This document shows, in pieces, positions 52,161 through 60,739 of a stretch of 64,000 nt of DNA; the stretch's first letter is position 1, and every line of letters starts with the position of its first letter. The notes under the pieces were generated by a model, which did no database searches, had not been told where the DNA came from, and was given only the letters and a program-made list of their open reading frames with translations. The DNA is taken from assembly GCA_947493745.1 (NCBI GenBank), contig CANLSM010000012.1, forward strand, positions 1 through 64,000, read 5' to 3'. Made by a program: the position numbers and the translations under genes. The DNA comes from an uncultured Paracoccaceae bacterium (GTDB lineage: Bacteria > Pseudomonadota > Alphaproteobacteria > Rhodobacterales > Rhodobacteraceae).

Positions 52161-53390
52161 ATGATGATCCGATCCATGACGATAATTTCGGCCCTGCTGG
52201 TGACCGCCTTTCTGACTGCTGCGACTGCTCTGGCGCAAAGCTATGCGGTCGGTGCGAACGATCTGCTGCGGCTGCGTGTGGCGGTGTTGAATGCGGCTGA
52301 CGGAACGCTGGAAGAGCTGCCGATCGTCTCGGGCAGCGTCTCTGTTGGGGCTGACGGGCGAATCTCGGTGCCGCTTGCGGGTACTCTGAAGGTGGCGGGG
52401 CGGACCGCGGAGGAGATCGCGTCCGAGATCGAGACCCGTCTTGCCGACACACTGAGTGTCAGCAAATCGCCCCGCGTGGCTGTCGATGTCGAAAGATACG
52501 CGCCGGTTTTCCTGGCCGGAGAGGTCGCTCAGACAGGTGCTTTTGAGTTCACGCCGGGGCTGACGGTTCTCAAGGCCGTCGCGCTGGCCGGTGGCCCGGC
52601 CGAGATCAAGCCGCTGGAGGGCGAGGAGCGGAACTTCTTCTCCGCGCAGGGCGCGCTTCACACCCTGCGCGCGGAGCTTGCGTTTCTGGAGATGCGACAC
52701 GCCCGGCTGATGGCGGAGAGCGCCGGCGCCGAGAGCTTTGAGGCTGACACCGGGCAGGACCGGATCGCCGCCGGCGAGGCCGCCATCCTGGAGGCGCGCA
52801 ACAGGCGGCATGCGGGCGAGATCACCTCGCTCATGCGCGCGGAGGCGTCGCTGAAGGAGGCCTTGAGTGTTCTGGAAAGCAAGCTTGAGACCAATCTGGC
52901 GCAGCTTGACCGGGGCCGGGCCGAGGTCACCCGGGAAGAAAACTTGGCCGAACGCGGTCTGGTGCCGGCCTCCAAGGCATTTGAACGCGTGCGCTATGTC
53001 AGCGATCTGGAGAGCCGGGTGCTCGACATCGAACGCTCAATCCTTCTGGCGAAACAGGAGTTGCAGCAGCAGGAACGGGCGCGTCTGGTGCTGGAGGCCG
53101 CGAGAGGTGAGGACATCTCGACCGAATTGCAGCAGGTGAAGGGCGAGATTGCCGAAATCCGGTCGCGGATGCTGACCCAAAGCGCACTGATGGCGGAGGC
53201 CGCAGGCGGGCTGACCCCGGATCAGGGGGCAGCCCTTGCCGATCCTCTGGCAGTCACCGTCGCCTATCGCATCATACGGGAGCGGGGCGGCAACGGCACC
53301 ATGCCAGCGGACACGCAGACCGCCCTGATGCCCGGCGATGTCGTGGAGGTGCTGTTCCTTCCCGCAGACCGCACCGGGCCGTCGAATTGA
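52161..53390 (+). CDS. exoF: Polysaccharide export protein ExoF-like
   Basis: A 409-residue periplasmic/outer-membrane export protein. Signal sequence (IISALLVTAFLTAATALAQ) is followed by an SLBB/Poly_export domain (VGANDLLRLRVAVLN, VSVGADGRISVPLAGTLKVAGRT, FLAGEVAQTGAFEFTPGLTVLKAVALAGG). A long coiled-coil rich in Glu/Arg makes up the middle (residues about 160-320). It partners ExoP/ExoT in polymer secretion. The ATG at 52161 follows GGGGAGAGGGG. The stop overlaps the start of the next gene. Confidence 0.9.
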   Translation: MMIRSMTIISALLVTAFLTAATALAQSYAVGANDLLRLRVAVLNAADGTLEELPIVSGSVSVGADGRISVPLAGTLKVAGRTAEEIASEIETRLADTLSVSKSPRVAVDVERYAPVFLAGEVAQTGAFEFTPGLTVLKAVALAGGPAEIKPLEGEERNFFSAQGALHTLRAELAFLEMRHARLMAESAGAESFEADTGQDRIAAGEAAILEARNRRHAGEITSLMRAEASLKEALSVLESKLETNLAQLDRGRAEVTREENLAERGLVPASKAFERVRYVSDLESRVLDIERSILLAKQELQQQERARLVLEAARGEDISTELQQVKGEIAEIRSRMLTQSALMAEAAGGLTPDQGAALADPLAVTVAYRIIRERGGNGTMPADTQTALMPGDVVEVLFLPADRTGPSN

Positions 53391-54862
53391 TGAGCGCGCC
53401 CGCTGAAACGGCCTATCATCCGCATCCCCGGCAAGGGCGTGCGCGGACGGCTGTGGCGGGCATCTTCTGGTCCTCGCTGCATACGCTGATCCCCACGATC
53501 AGCGCGGCCGTGGTGTTTTTTGTAAGCGCTCTGTTCCTCTCCCCGGCCGATTTCGGGGTTGTCGGACTGGCGAGCGGTCTGGTGCTGCTGGCGGTTGCCT
53601 TCTCGCCGGTCGCCTTTGCCGAGGCTCTGGTGCAGGCCAGATCGGTCAGCAAAGCGCATACTGACAGTGTCTTCTGGCTGAGCACCGGTTTCGGACTGTT
53701 GGCGATGATCCCGTTTCTACTGGGCGGGGCGGCATTGGCAGACCTGATGGATGCGCCCGGGATCGCGCCCCTGCTGCCGGTTCTTGCCCTGCGCATCCCG
53801 CTCGACCTTTCAGCCTCGGTGCCCAATGCCCTGATCGTCCGGTCGATGCGGTTCAAGATGGTGGCACTGCGCACCACCGTGGCAACGCTTGTCGCGGCGG
53901 TGATCTGTGTCGCGATGTTGCTGAGCGGCTTCGGGCTCTGGGCGCTGGTGGCCTCGCAGCTTGCGACCAGCCTCGTGGCCTGCGTGCTGGCCTTCCGGGT
54001 CACGGGCTGGCGTCCGGGCCTCTCGGTCAGCCTGGAGACCCTGCGCGCGCTGGCCCATTACGGGATTTTCGCCTCCGGCATCCGGATGCTTGGGACCCTC
54101 AGGCTTGATCACATCGTCCTCGGCGCGCTTGGCGGCACGCTGATGCTGGGCCTCTATTTCTTTGCGCAACGCATCTACATGATGGCCACGCAACTGGTCT
54201 CGGGCGCGTTCTCGTCGGTCAGCCATGCGTTGCTCGCCACCCTGCAGGATGATCTTGCGAAGACCCGGCAGGCCTTCGGCGTCGCCTCCTTCGCATCGGC
54301 GGCGATCAGCATGCCGCTTTTTGTACTGCTGGGATTTAGCATCGAACATCTGATGGCGCTCGCGCTCGATCCGAAATGGACCGATGCGGTCTTCGCGGTT
54401 CAGGCGTTCTCGGCCGCCGGTATTCTGGCGAGCATCGGCGTCGTTCAAAGCGCATTGATCAAAAGTCAGGGCAGGGCGGATTGGTGGTTCTGCTACCAGC
54501 TTGCCCAGCAGGGCACCACGGTGTTGGCAATCGCGCTGACCTGGCATCTGGGGCTGGAGATCATGATGATCGCCATTGTCACCAAGTCCTTCGTGCTCTG
54601 GCCGGTCTCGGTGGCGATGACGGCAAAGCTTCTGGAGATAAGCCTCTGGCGGTACCTGGCCGAATTTGCCCATCCCGTCCTCGCGGTTCTCTTGGCAGGC
54701 GCTGCCATCTTGATGCTGCCCGCCATGGCTCCCCTGCCTGCGCTGATCGCCACCCTGACGCTGGGCCTGATCGTCTATGTTCCCATCCTTGTCCTGTTGT
54801 CTCGCAGCCGCCTGCGGAGCATCCGATTGCTCCTGATGAACAAAGGGAAACCCGCCCCATGA
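53390..54862 (+). CDS. Lipopolysaccharide/EPS flippase (Wzx/ExoT-like)
   Basis: A 490-residue polytopic protein with 12 or more hydrophobic segments, of the MATE-like polysaccharide flippase group. Landmarks are FWSSLHTLIPTISAAVVFFVSALFLSPADFGVVGLASG, a conserved acidic QARSVSKAHTDSVFWLST, and the later LRLDHIVLGALGGTLMLGLYFFAQRIY. It should flip lipid-linked oligosaccharide. The start ATG 53390 overlaps the exoF TGA (TGATG). Its stop overlaps the next ATG. Confidence 0.88.
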   Translation: MSAPAETAYHPHPRQGRARTAVAGIFWSSLHTLIPTISAAVVFFVSALFLSPADFGVVGLASGLVLLAVAFSPVAFAEALVQARSVSKAHTDSVFWLSTGFGLLAMIPFLLGGAALADLMDAPGIAPLLPVLALRIPLDLSASVPNALIVRSMRFKMVALRTTVATLVAAVICVAMLLSGFGLWALVASQLATSLVACVLAFRVTGWRPGLSVSLETLRALAHYGIFASGIRMLGTLRLDHIVLGALGGTLMLGLYFFAQRIYMMATQLVSGAFSSVSHALLATLQDDLAKTRQAFGVASFASAAISMPLFVLLGFSIEHLMALALDPKWTDAVFAVQAFSAAGILASIGVVQSALIKSQGRADWWFCYQLAQQGTTVLAIALTWHLGLEIMMIAIVTKSFVLWPVSVAMTAKLLEISLWRYLAEFAHPVLAVLLAGAAILMLPAMAPLPALIATLTLGLIVYVPILVLLSRSRLRSIRLLLMNKGKPAP

Positions 54863-55761
54863 AGCTGACCTATTTCGAAGGCACACCGCCGAATTTCGGG
54901 GACGAGTTGAACACGTCCCTTTGGCAGCATTTCCTGCCGCCGGATTTCTTTGACCAGGATGCCGCCACGCTCTTTGTCGGTGTCGGATCGGTCATCCTGC
55001 ACAACTATCCCAAGGCTGCGCGCAAGGTTGTCATGGGGTCGGGCTATGGCGGCTACACGGTGATGCCCGATGTGCATGACGGAAGTTGGGATATCCGTTT
55101 CGTGCGCGGACCGCAGACCGCCGAGATGCTGGGGCTGGACCCGAAGCTTGTGATTGCCGATGCGGCGATCCTGCTGCGCGAGACCCCGTTGCCCGCACCG
55201 GCGAAGGGCATCCGCACCGCCTTCATGCCACATTACGAGAGCGTCGAGCGCGGCAACTGGCAGGCGGCCTGTGATCTTGCCGATGTCCATTTCCTCGATC
55301 CCACCAAGCCGACCGAGGTGCTGATTTCCGAGATCCTCGGTGCCGATCTGGTGATTGCAGAGGCGATGCATGGGGCAATTGTCTCGGACGCGCTGCGCAC
55401 GCCGTGGATCGGCGTGAAGCCGATGCATCACGTACACCGGTTCAAATGGGCGGACTGGGCGCGGGCGCTTGATATCGAGTTGCGTCCGCAATTCCTGTTC
55501 CCGTCGAATTGCCGGGAGGGTTGGGCTGCCGCGACAGGACGCTCGGGCTCGGGCGCGCGGGCGCGGGCAGTCTGTGGATCAGCGCTGGCGCGACCGTTCA
55601 ACGCGACCTGCACGTTGCTTGCGGCCCGCAGTCTCCGGCGGCTGGCGAAAGGAGCGCCGCAGCTCAGTCCCGACCGTGCCATTGCAAATGCAACCGAGCG
55701 CGCGCTTGCCGAAGTTGACCGGCTGATGGAGGATTACGCGCGTGCGGTGGTCTTTGCCTGA
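54859..55761 (+). CDS. exoV: Polysaccharide pyruvyl transferase (ExoV-like)
   Basis: A 300-residue enzyme of the pyruvyltransferase family that adds a pyruvyl ketal to terminal sugars of the repeat unit. The N terminus MKLTYFEGTPPNFGDELN is typical, and the C-terminal LGADLVIAEAMHGAIVSDALRTPWIGV carries the conserved His and Gly. The ATG overlaps the flippase stop (ATGA). Its 3' end overlaps the convergent exoQ gene by 28 bp (55734-55761), unusual but compact. Confidence 0.88.
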   Translation: MKLTYFEGTPPNFGDELNTSLWQHFLPPDFFDQDAATLFVGVGSVILHNYPKAARKVVMGSGYGGYTVMPDVHDGSWDIRFVRGPQTAEMLGLDPKLVIADAAILLRETPLPAPAKGIRTAFMPHYESVERGNWQAACDLADVHFLDPTKPTEVLISEILGADLVIAEAMHGAIVSDALRTPWIGVKPMHHVHRFKWADWARALDIELRPQFLFPSNCREGWAAATGRSGSGARARAVCGSALARPFNATCTLLAARSLRRLAKGAPQLSPDRAIANATERALAEVDRLMEDYARAVVFA

Positions 55762-56990
55762 TCGCCAAGTGCGCGGGTCGCGTAGATGAGCGCACAGATC
55801 ACGATGACGCTGCGCAGGCTGAACTGAAAGAAGACCGGGACCTCGACGAAACTGACCACAACGACCATGAGCACGAGCGCAAAGAGCAGCGCCGCATGCG
55901 GTCGGGCCTCTCGGACGGCCCAGAGGCCGGTCAGGATCAGCGCGCCGAACAGCACGAGCACCTGGAACGCGACGCCGACAAGGCCGATCTCGACCGCATT
56001 GGACAGATAGGTGTTGTGGAAATTGAAACCCGCGCGCCCGTCGATGCCGAACATGGCCCAAAGCGCCTCTGCGGTCGGGTTTCCGTGCACCCAGAAGGCC
56101 TGATAGCCAAGCCCGAACAGCGGGCGTTCGGCGATAAGTCCGCCCGCGATCTGCCACAGATCGGTGCGACCTGTCAGGGTCAGGTCCTTGCCCGTCGCCT
56201 CCAGCAGCGCGAGGCTGAGTATGTCGATGTTCGAGGCGACGATCACTGCCGCGACTGCAAGGGCCAGCAAGGCGAAGGCGAGCGTCACGATCCTGGTCAT
56301 CGGTTGCAGCCGGTGCTGGACGCTGATCACCAGAATAGCCCCTATGGCAACCGGCACGACGAGCAGGGCGCTGACCGATTGCGCGAGCATCAAGAGGCCC
56401 GCGCCGAGCGTCACACCCAGCAGCGCTGACAGCCGGAAAGACGGGGATGCGCCGCGATCAAGCGCCTGCCCCAGCGCGATGACGACAAAGACAGCCGCAG
56501 CACCGGCGAGGGCATTCTTGCTGCCATAGATCCCAAGCCATGCACCGGTGTCGCCGCGTACCTCGCCCAGCCCGATACTCGCCAGCATGGCAATCGCGAA
56601 GAGGCCGAACAGGATGCGGCAAAAGCTGCGGGCTGACAGACCGGTCGTGATCAGCAGTGCGATCACGACCGTCGCGGTCAGTTGCAGCCCGAAACGGGCG
56701 GACAGGGCCGGGTATTGTGACCAGAGCGCCGTGCCAAGACAATAGAGCGGCAGCAAAAGAACAGGCCAGTACCGGATGCAGACGAGCAGGGTCGCCGTCG
56801 GTCGCCCAAGGGCCAGAAGGCCACCTGCGGCAAGAAACGCCAGCACGCCGATCTTGCCAAGCACAGGGATGAAGACCAGCGCCCCGAGGGCAAGAGCACT
56901 CAGAACCGCATCGGGTGCCACGACCAGAAGCCGCGGACCGGCGCGATCGATCACTCCAGCGCGCACAGGATGGATGCCGGGAACTGACAT
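55734..56990 (-). CDS. exoQ: Polysaccharide polymerase/ligase (ExoQ/Wzy-like)
   Basis: A 418-residue polytopic membrane protein with about ten hydrophobic segments, of the O-antigen ligase/polymerase type. The large loop holds WLGIYGSKNALAGAAAVFVV and GYQAFWVHGNPTAEALWAMFGIDGRAGFNFHNTYLSNAVEIG, typical of ExoQ. It polymerises the lipid-linked repeat unit. It starts 40 bp inside the end of exoK (56951-56990 overlap), and its 3' end overlaps exoV by 28 bp on the other strand. Confidence 0.85.
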   Translation of the reverse strand: MSVPGIHPVRAGVIDRAGPRLLVVAPDAVLSALALGALVFIPVLGKIGVLAFLAAGGLLALGRPTATLLVCIRYWPVLLLPLYCLGTALWSQYPALSARFGLQLTATVVIALLITTGLSARSFCRILFGLFAIAMLASIGLGEVRGDTGAWLGIYGSKNALAGAAAVFVVIALGQALDRGASPSFRLSALLGVTLGAGLLMLAQSVSALLVVPVAIGAILVISVQHRLQPMTRIVTLAFALLALAVAAVIVASNIDILSLALLEATGKDLTLTGRTDLWQIAGGLIAERPLFGLGYQAFWVHGNPTAEALWAMFGIDGRAGFNFHNTYLSNAVEIGLVGVAFQVLVLFGALILTGLWAVREARPHAALLFALVLMVVVVSFVEVPVFFQFSLRSVIVICALIYATRALGDQAKTTARA

Positions 56991-57736
56991 CCCTGACCCA
57001 GCTCGGTGAAGGCGATCCAGTCGATCTGCATCACCAGATCCCGCGGTGGCTCCTCGAACTCTCCCATCCAGTTGGGAAACTCGTCACTGCCCCAGAAGCT
57101 CGCATAGATCTTCTGTCTGTTGACCGGCAGATCGGTGCCCGGCTCGGTCTGATGCACCAGTTCGCCATCGACATACCAGTCGATACCGCCCGGGTGCCAG
57201 GTGAAGGAATAGGTGATGAAGTCGGTGTCAGCGCGGAACGGCAGCGGCACCGACTTGCCGTTCGCAGGACTGGCCGAGACATAGGTGTTCACGCTGACCC
57301 GCCGTGGGTCCCGCAGCAGCACTTCGAAGTCGATCTCGTCATGTGGCTTGTCGTGATGCGGGCCGATATAGGTGAAGAAGGCGGCATTCAGCCCGCTGCC
57401 GCCTTGCGTGATGAAACGTGCCTCATAGGTGCCGTATCCGAAGGTCTTCTGGGACTGGATCTCGCCACAGATATAGTCGCGCTTGTCCGTTCTGGTTTTC
57501 GAGAACCATAGCTTGAGCATCCCACCGCCGGTTGAAAGCGCTGCATTTGACCATTCGCAATTCTGCCAGCTGCCGTTCACCCAGCCATCCGAGATGCCCC
57601 AGAAGGACGTGTCGAGCGCATCGAAATCGTCAAAGAAGGTCGTCCCTTCCGGCAGATCCTCCGCAACGCCGGCAGCTGTCGAAGCCTGCAGAAGCAGGGC
57701 CGCGAGACCGGACAGAACAGGTCTGTGGATGTCCAT
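56951..57736 (-). CDS. exoK: Family 16 glycanase (ExoK-like)
   Basis: A 261-residue secreted endo-glycanase of GH16. Signal peptide (VLSGLAALLLQASTAAGVA) then DDFDALDTSFWGISDGWVNGSWQNCEWS and the catalytic HDEIDFEVLLRDP, with the two acidic residues of the ExDxE motif. ExoK-type enzymes trim succinoglycan. Its 3' end overlaps the start of exoQ by 40 bp. The ATG at 57736 begins the signal peptide. It is divergent from the next glycosyltransferase gene, 313 bp apart. Confidence 0.92.
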   Translation of the reverse strand: MDIHRPVLSGLAALLLQASTAAGVAEDLPEGTTFFDDFDALDTSFWGISDGWVNGSWQNCEWSNAALSTGGGMLKLWFSKTRTDKRDYICGEIQSQKTFGYGTYEARFITQGGSGLNAAFFTYIGPHHDKPHDEIDFEVLLRDPRRVSVNTYVSASPANGKSVPLPFRADTDFITYSFTWHPGGIDWYVDGELVHQTEPGTDLPVNRQKIYASFWGSDEFPNWMGEFEEPPRDLVMQIDWIAFTELGQGCQFPASILCALE

Positions 57737-58049
57737 GGCTCCTCACTTCCTCATGCGATCTGGGTGCCGGATATCTGCGCCCACTCAATCGGGTCAGGGA
57801 GGTAAGCACAAACGACTTTGCCGTGGCTCCGTCCGGTCGGCGGCTCACCGCCGCAGAGAGCCCGTCTGACCAATAATAGTTGGCAAATCCGGCATGATCG
57901 GGCCTTCTGCAATCCGAAGTGAAAGGGCAGGCAACAGACCCGTCCTTTCCCTGTCCGAGGCCCGGAAAACCATCGGGCCGACGGCGGATATCGGCTGTTT
58001 CGAGTGATGCAAGTTGCGTTGTGAAACCTGCAACCCGAAGGTCCCGGAC
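57737..58049. other. Divergent intergenic region
   Basis: About 313 bp between exoK and the next glycosyltransferase. GGCCCG at 57959-57964 and CGGGCC at 57974-57979 form a 6-bp inverted repeat, a possible regulator site. No gene is supported. It presumably holds the promoters of both divergent transcripts. Confidence 0.45.
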
Positions 58050-59390
58050 ATGATCTCAAATCAGGCACCGCTCGTCTCGGTGATTATGGCGAATTACAAT
58101 GGCGGGCAGCATATCGAAGCGGCCCTGCAATCCGTTCTGATGCAGAGCATCGACAGTCTTGAGGTTCTGGTTGCCGACGACGCCTCGACCGATAACAGCG
58201 TTGCGCTGGTCGAGGCGATCTGCGCGCGGGATGCCCGGGTCTGCCTGCTGACAAGCAAGGTCAATGGCGGAGCGGGCGCCGCGCGGAACCGGGCATTAGA
58301 TCGTGCCCGCGGTGTCTGGATCGCGATTGTTGATGCGGACGATCTGGTCCATCCCGACCGGCTTGCACGGATGATTGCGGCATCGGTGAAGTTCGGTGCC
58401 GACGCGGTGGCCGACGACATGATCTATTTCTCTCAGACGGAGGTTTCTGCGCCCCGCATCTTGCACGGCATGACCGGGATCACCCCGATCAATGCGCTTG
58501 GCATGGCGCGGTCGGACAGCGGTGATGCGCCGCTTGGATATCTCAAGCCGCTGATGCGCCGGACAGCCGTCGGTGATCTGCGTTACCGCGAGGATATCCG
58601 CATCGGTGAGGATCACGATTTCTACATGCGCTACCTGCTGGGCGGTGGTCGGTTTTATCTGCTGCCGGAGGCATATTACCTCTACCGCCGTCATTCGGGG
58701 TCGGTATCACACCGGCTCAGCCCGACCGCGCTGGAGGAGATGATCGGGGCGCAGCGCGATCTGCCGCATGCCTTCCCCGACATGGGTCCGGCGCTTGCGA
58801 CCTGCCTTGCCGATCGCGAGACCGGTCTTCGCGACAAGATGGCGTTCGAGATTCTGGTCGAGCGGATCAAGGCGGGGCGGTTCGTGAGGGCCGCTCTCGC
58901 GATTGCCCGGAACCGTGCTTTGTTGCCCATGCTGATGACAGCCGCCCAGGAACACCGGGCAAGGCGGCACCCGCCGACGCGTGCGCCGGGGCGTGAGGGC
59001 GACATCCTCCTGCTTGCGCCGGGTCAGGCCGCGCCATCGGAACTGCCGATGGTCGAGCGGGTTCCTATCCCCAAGCGCCCCGATACCTGGAATGCCGGTG
59101 AGTGGGCCGCCTTCGTCGCCAAACACGCCAACTGTCGCCGGGCCTTCGGGATCGGAGTGCCGGGCCTGCACGCGCTGGGATACATTCTCGGCAAACGGTA
59201 TCTCTTGGCTGAAAAGGGCACATGGCCCGAAGCGGTCCCGTCGATGGTGCAGAGCGGCCATGCCACAGCGCTTCGGGCATCTGATCTGGACGAGACACCT
59301 GTTGAGGACGGGCATATCCATCTGATAGACTTTGATGCCGAGATGGTCCCCGTTGACCGGAACATGATCTGCCGACAGGTGGCGCAGTGA
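58050..59390 (+). CDS. Family 2 glycosyltransferase (ExoO-like)
   Basis: A 446-residue GT2 enzyme. The N-terminal domain shows VSVIMANYNGGQHIEAALQSVL, VADDASTDNS and IAIVDADDLVHPDRL (the DxD motif), with a later GEDHDFYMRYLLGGG. A C-terminal part of about 150 residues (after residue 290) is not part of the usual GT-A core and may be a partner domain. The ATG at 58050 follows GAAGG at about 8 bases. It ends with a TGATG-like junction to the next glycosyltransferase, so these are coupled. Confidence 0.87.
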   Translation: MISNQAPLVSVIMANYNGGQHIEAALQSVLMQSIDSLEVLVADDASTDNSVALVEAICARDARVCLLTSKVNGGAGAARNRALDRARGVWIAIVDADDLVHPDRLARMIAASVKFGADAVADDMIYFSQTEVSAPRILHGMTGITPINALGMARSDSGDAPLGYLKPLMRRTAVGDLRYREDIRIGEDHDFYMRYLLGGGRFYLLPEAYYLYRRHSGSVSHRLSPTALEEMIGAQRDLPHAFPDMGPALATCLADRETGLRDKMAFEILVERIKAGRFVRAALAIARNRALLPMLMTAAQEHRARRHPPTRAPGREGDILLLAPGQAAPSELPMVERVPIPKRPDTWNAGEWAAFVAKHANCRRAFGIGVPGLHALGYILGKRYLLAEKGTWPEAVPSMVQSGHATALRASDLDETPVEDGHIHLIDFDAEMVPVDRNMICRQVAQ

Positions 59391-60367
59391 TGACAAATGA
59401 CCGTCCCCTGGTGCATGTCCGCACCCCGACCTACCGCAGGCCCGATGCATTGCGGCGCTGCCTGGAAAGTCTTCAGGCGCAAAGCTGGGCCGACTGGGTC
59501 TGTGATGTCTATGATGATGACCCGGACGCCTCCGCCAGCGCGGTTGTCGAGCAACTGGGTGATCCACGTATCACCTACAACCAGAACCGACCGCAGCGCT
59601 TTGCCTCGCTGAATATCGACCGGTGCTTCACCCGGGAAAATCCACGGGATGCCGATTTCTTCTGTGTCGCGGAAGATGACAACTTTCTGCTGCCCCGCTT
59701 CATGGAGGACAATATCCGGCTCAGCTGCGAACATGGCGTCGAGATCGTCTTTCGCAATCAGCTTATCGAATGGAAAAGCGGTACCGAGCAGGCCAATATC
59801 GATGGTCGGGGCGTTCTGGAGCGGAAGTTCGTGGAAGGGCTCTACCAGCCGGACCTCTTTCGCCTTGCGATGATTGCCAGCATCGGGGTCTCCAATGGCG
59901 GATTGTTCTGGTCCCGGCATGCGGTCTCGGATTTCGAGATCGGTGTCCCTTGCAGCGCGACGTTGCAGGAATACATGCGGACCTTCATCATGTCCGAGCC
60001 GATTTACGTGGCGCTCGATCCCCAGGCGGTCTGGGCGTTCAACGGCGAGGGCACAACGCGGGATCTGGGGTTCAGGACGAACAAGATCTCCGAGTTGCGC
60101 CTGAAAAAATCGGTCGGGCGGCTGCAACGCAAGGCCTGGTCGATGGCACCAAAGGCCGATCGGGCGCGGTTTCTCAGCCATGAGGCGTTCACCTTCCCGG
60201 TCAAGAAACGCGCACGTGGTCTTGTGAAATCCCACATCCGTCTGAATGTCGGCCGGGCGCTCAGCGTCAGACAGATTGCGCGCCTTGCCATGCGCGGCGG
60301 TCTGATCCGTCTCTTCGGACGGGTCGAGCCTGCGCTGAATCAGTTCATCAGGACGCGGGTCGGCTGA
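59390..60367 (+). CDS. Family 2 glycosyltransferase (ExoU/ExoW-type)
   Basis: A 325-residue GT2 enzyme. VHVRTPTYRRPDALRRCLESLQAQSWADW gives the nucleotide-sugar site, and DFFCVAEDDNFLLPRFMEDN contains an EDDN-type (DxD-like) motif. The later SIGVSNGGLFWSR and a Lys/Arg-rich C terminus complete the fold. The start ATG 59390 overlaps the stop of the previous gene; a GTG at 59387 is the alternative. Which linkage it makes cannot be said. Confidence 0.85.
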   Translation: MTNDRPLVHVRTPTYRRPDALRRCLESLQAQSWADWVCDVYDDDPDASASAVVEQLGDPRITYNQNRPQRFASLNIDRCFTRENPRDADFFCVAEDDNFLLPRFMEDNIRLSCEHGVEIVFRNQLIEWKSGTEQANIDGRGVLERKFVEGLYQPDLFRLAMIASIGVSNGGLFWSRHAVSDFEIGVPCSATLQEYMRTFIMSEPIYVALDPQAVWAFNGEGTTRDLGFRTNKISELRLKKSVGRLQRKAWSMAPKADRARFLSHEAFTFPVKKRARGLVKSHIRLNVGRALSVRQIARLAMRGGLIRLFGRVEPALNQFIRTRVG

Positions 60368-60373
60368 CGGGAC

Positions 60374-60640
60374 TTACTTGTTGGTTTCAGGGGCGGCCCC
60401 GGCGGGGCTGTCATGGGTGTCGGCGGTCTCGGTCGTCGATGTCTGTTCGCCTTCAGGAAGAGAGCCGATGACCAGCAGAACCAGAAAATACCCGACCTGA
60501 AGCACGACAAGCGTCAGGATGACCCGCAGGATCGTCGTGCCGAAACCGGCTCCGCCATAGAGAGACCAAGCGCCGATGATGAGCGCGCAAACCCCCAGAA
60601 AGATTGCAAAAACAGGTAGCCGCAAACCAGTCATGCCCAA
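60374..60640 (-). CDS. Small membrane protein, ExoX-like candidate
   Basis: An 88-residue protein with two membrane helices (LPVFAIFLGVCALIIGAWSL and ILRVILTLVVLQVGYFLVLLVI) and an acidic, Thr/Glu-rich tail. The LQVGYF segment and size recall the exopolysaccharide production repressor ExoX, which modulates ExoY. This is a tentative family guess. It is convergent with the preceding glycosyltransferase and about 100 bp from the exoP 3' end. Confidence 0.55.
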   Translation of the reverse strand: MGMTGLRLPVFAIFLGVCALIIGAWSLYGGAGFGTTILRVILTLVVLQVGYFLVLLVIGSLPEGEQTSTTETADTHDSPAGAAPETNK

Positions 60641-60739
60641 GCTTTGCGCACCATCGCCCCCCTAATACGCTTCGGTGCATCAGCGCGGACCTTTTATGGC
60701 ATCCGCCCAATTGATGTGTCAACGCGTTTCGCGGTGGCC

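Noticed and set aside
55500-55580. Apparent frameshift in exoV around its odd Gly/Ala/Arg-rich segment
   Set aside because: Alternative frames give no better continuation, and the C-terminal helix reads sensibly in the same frame.
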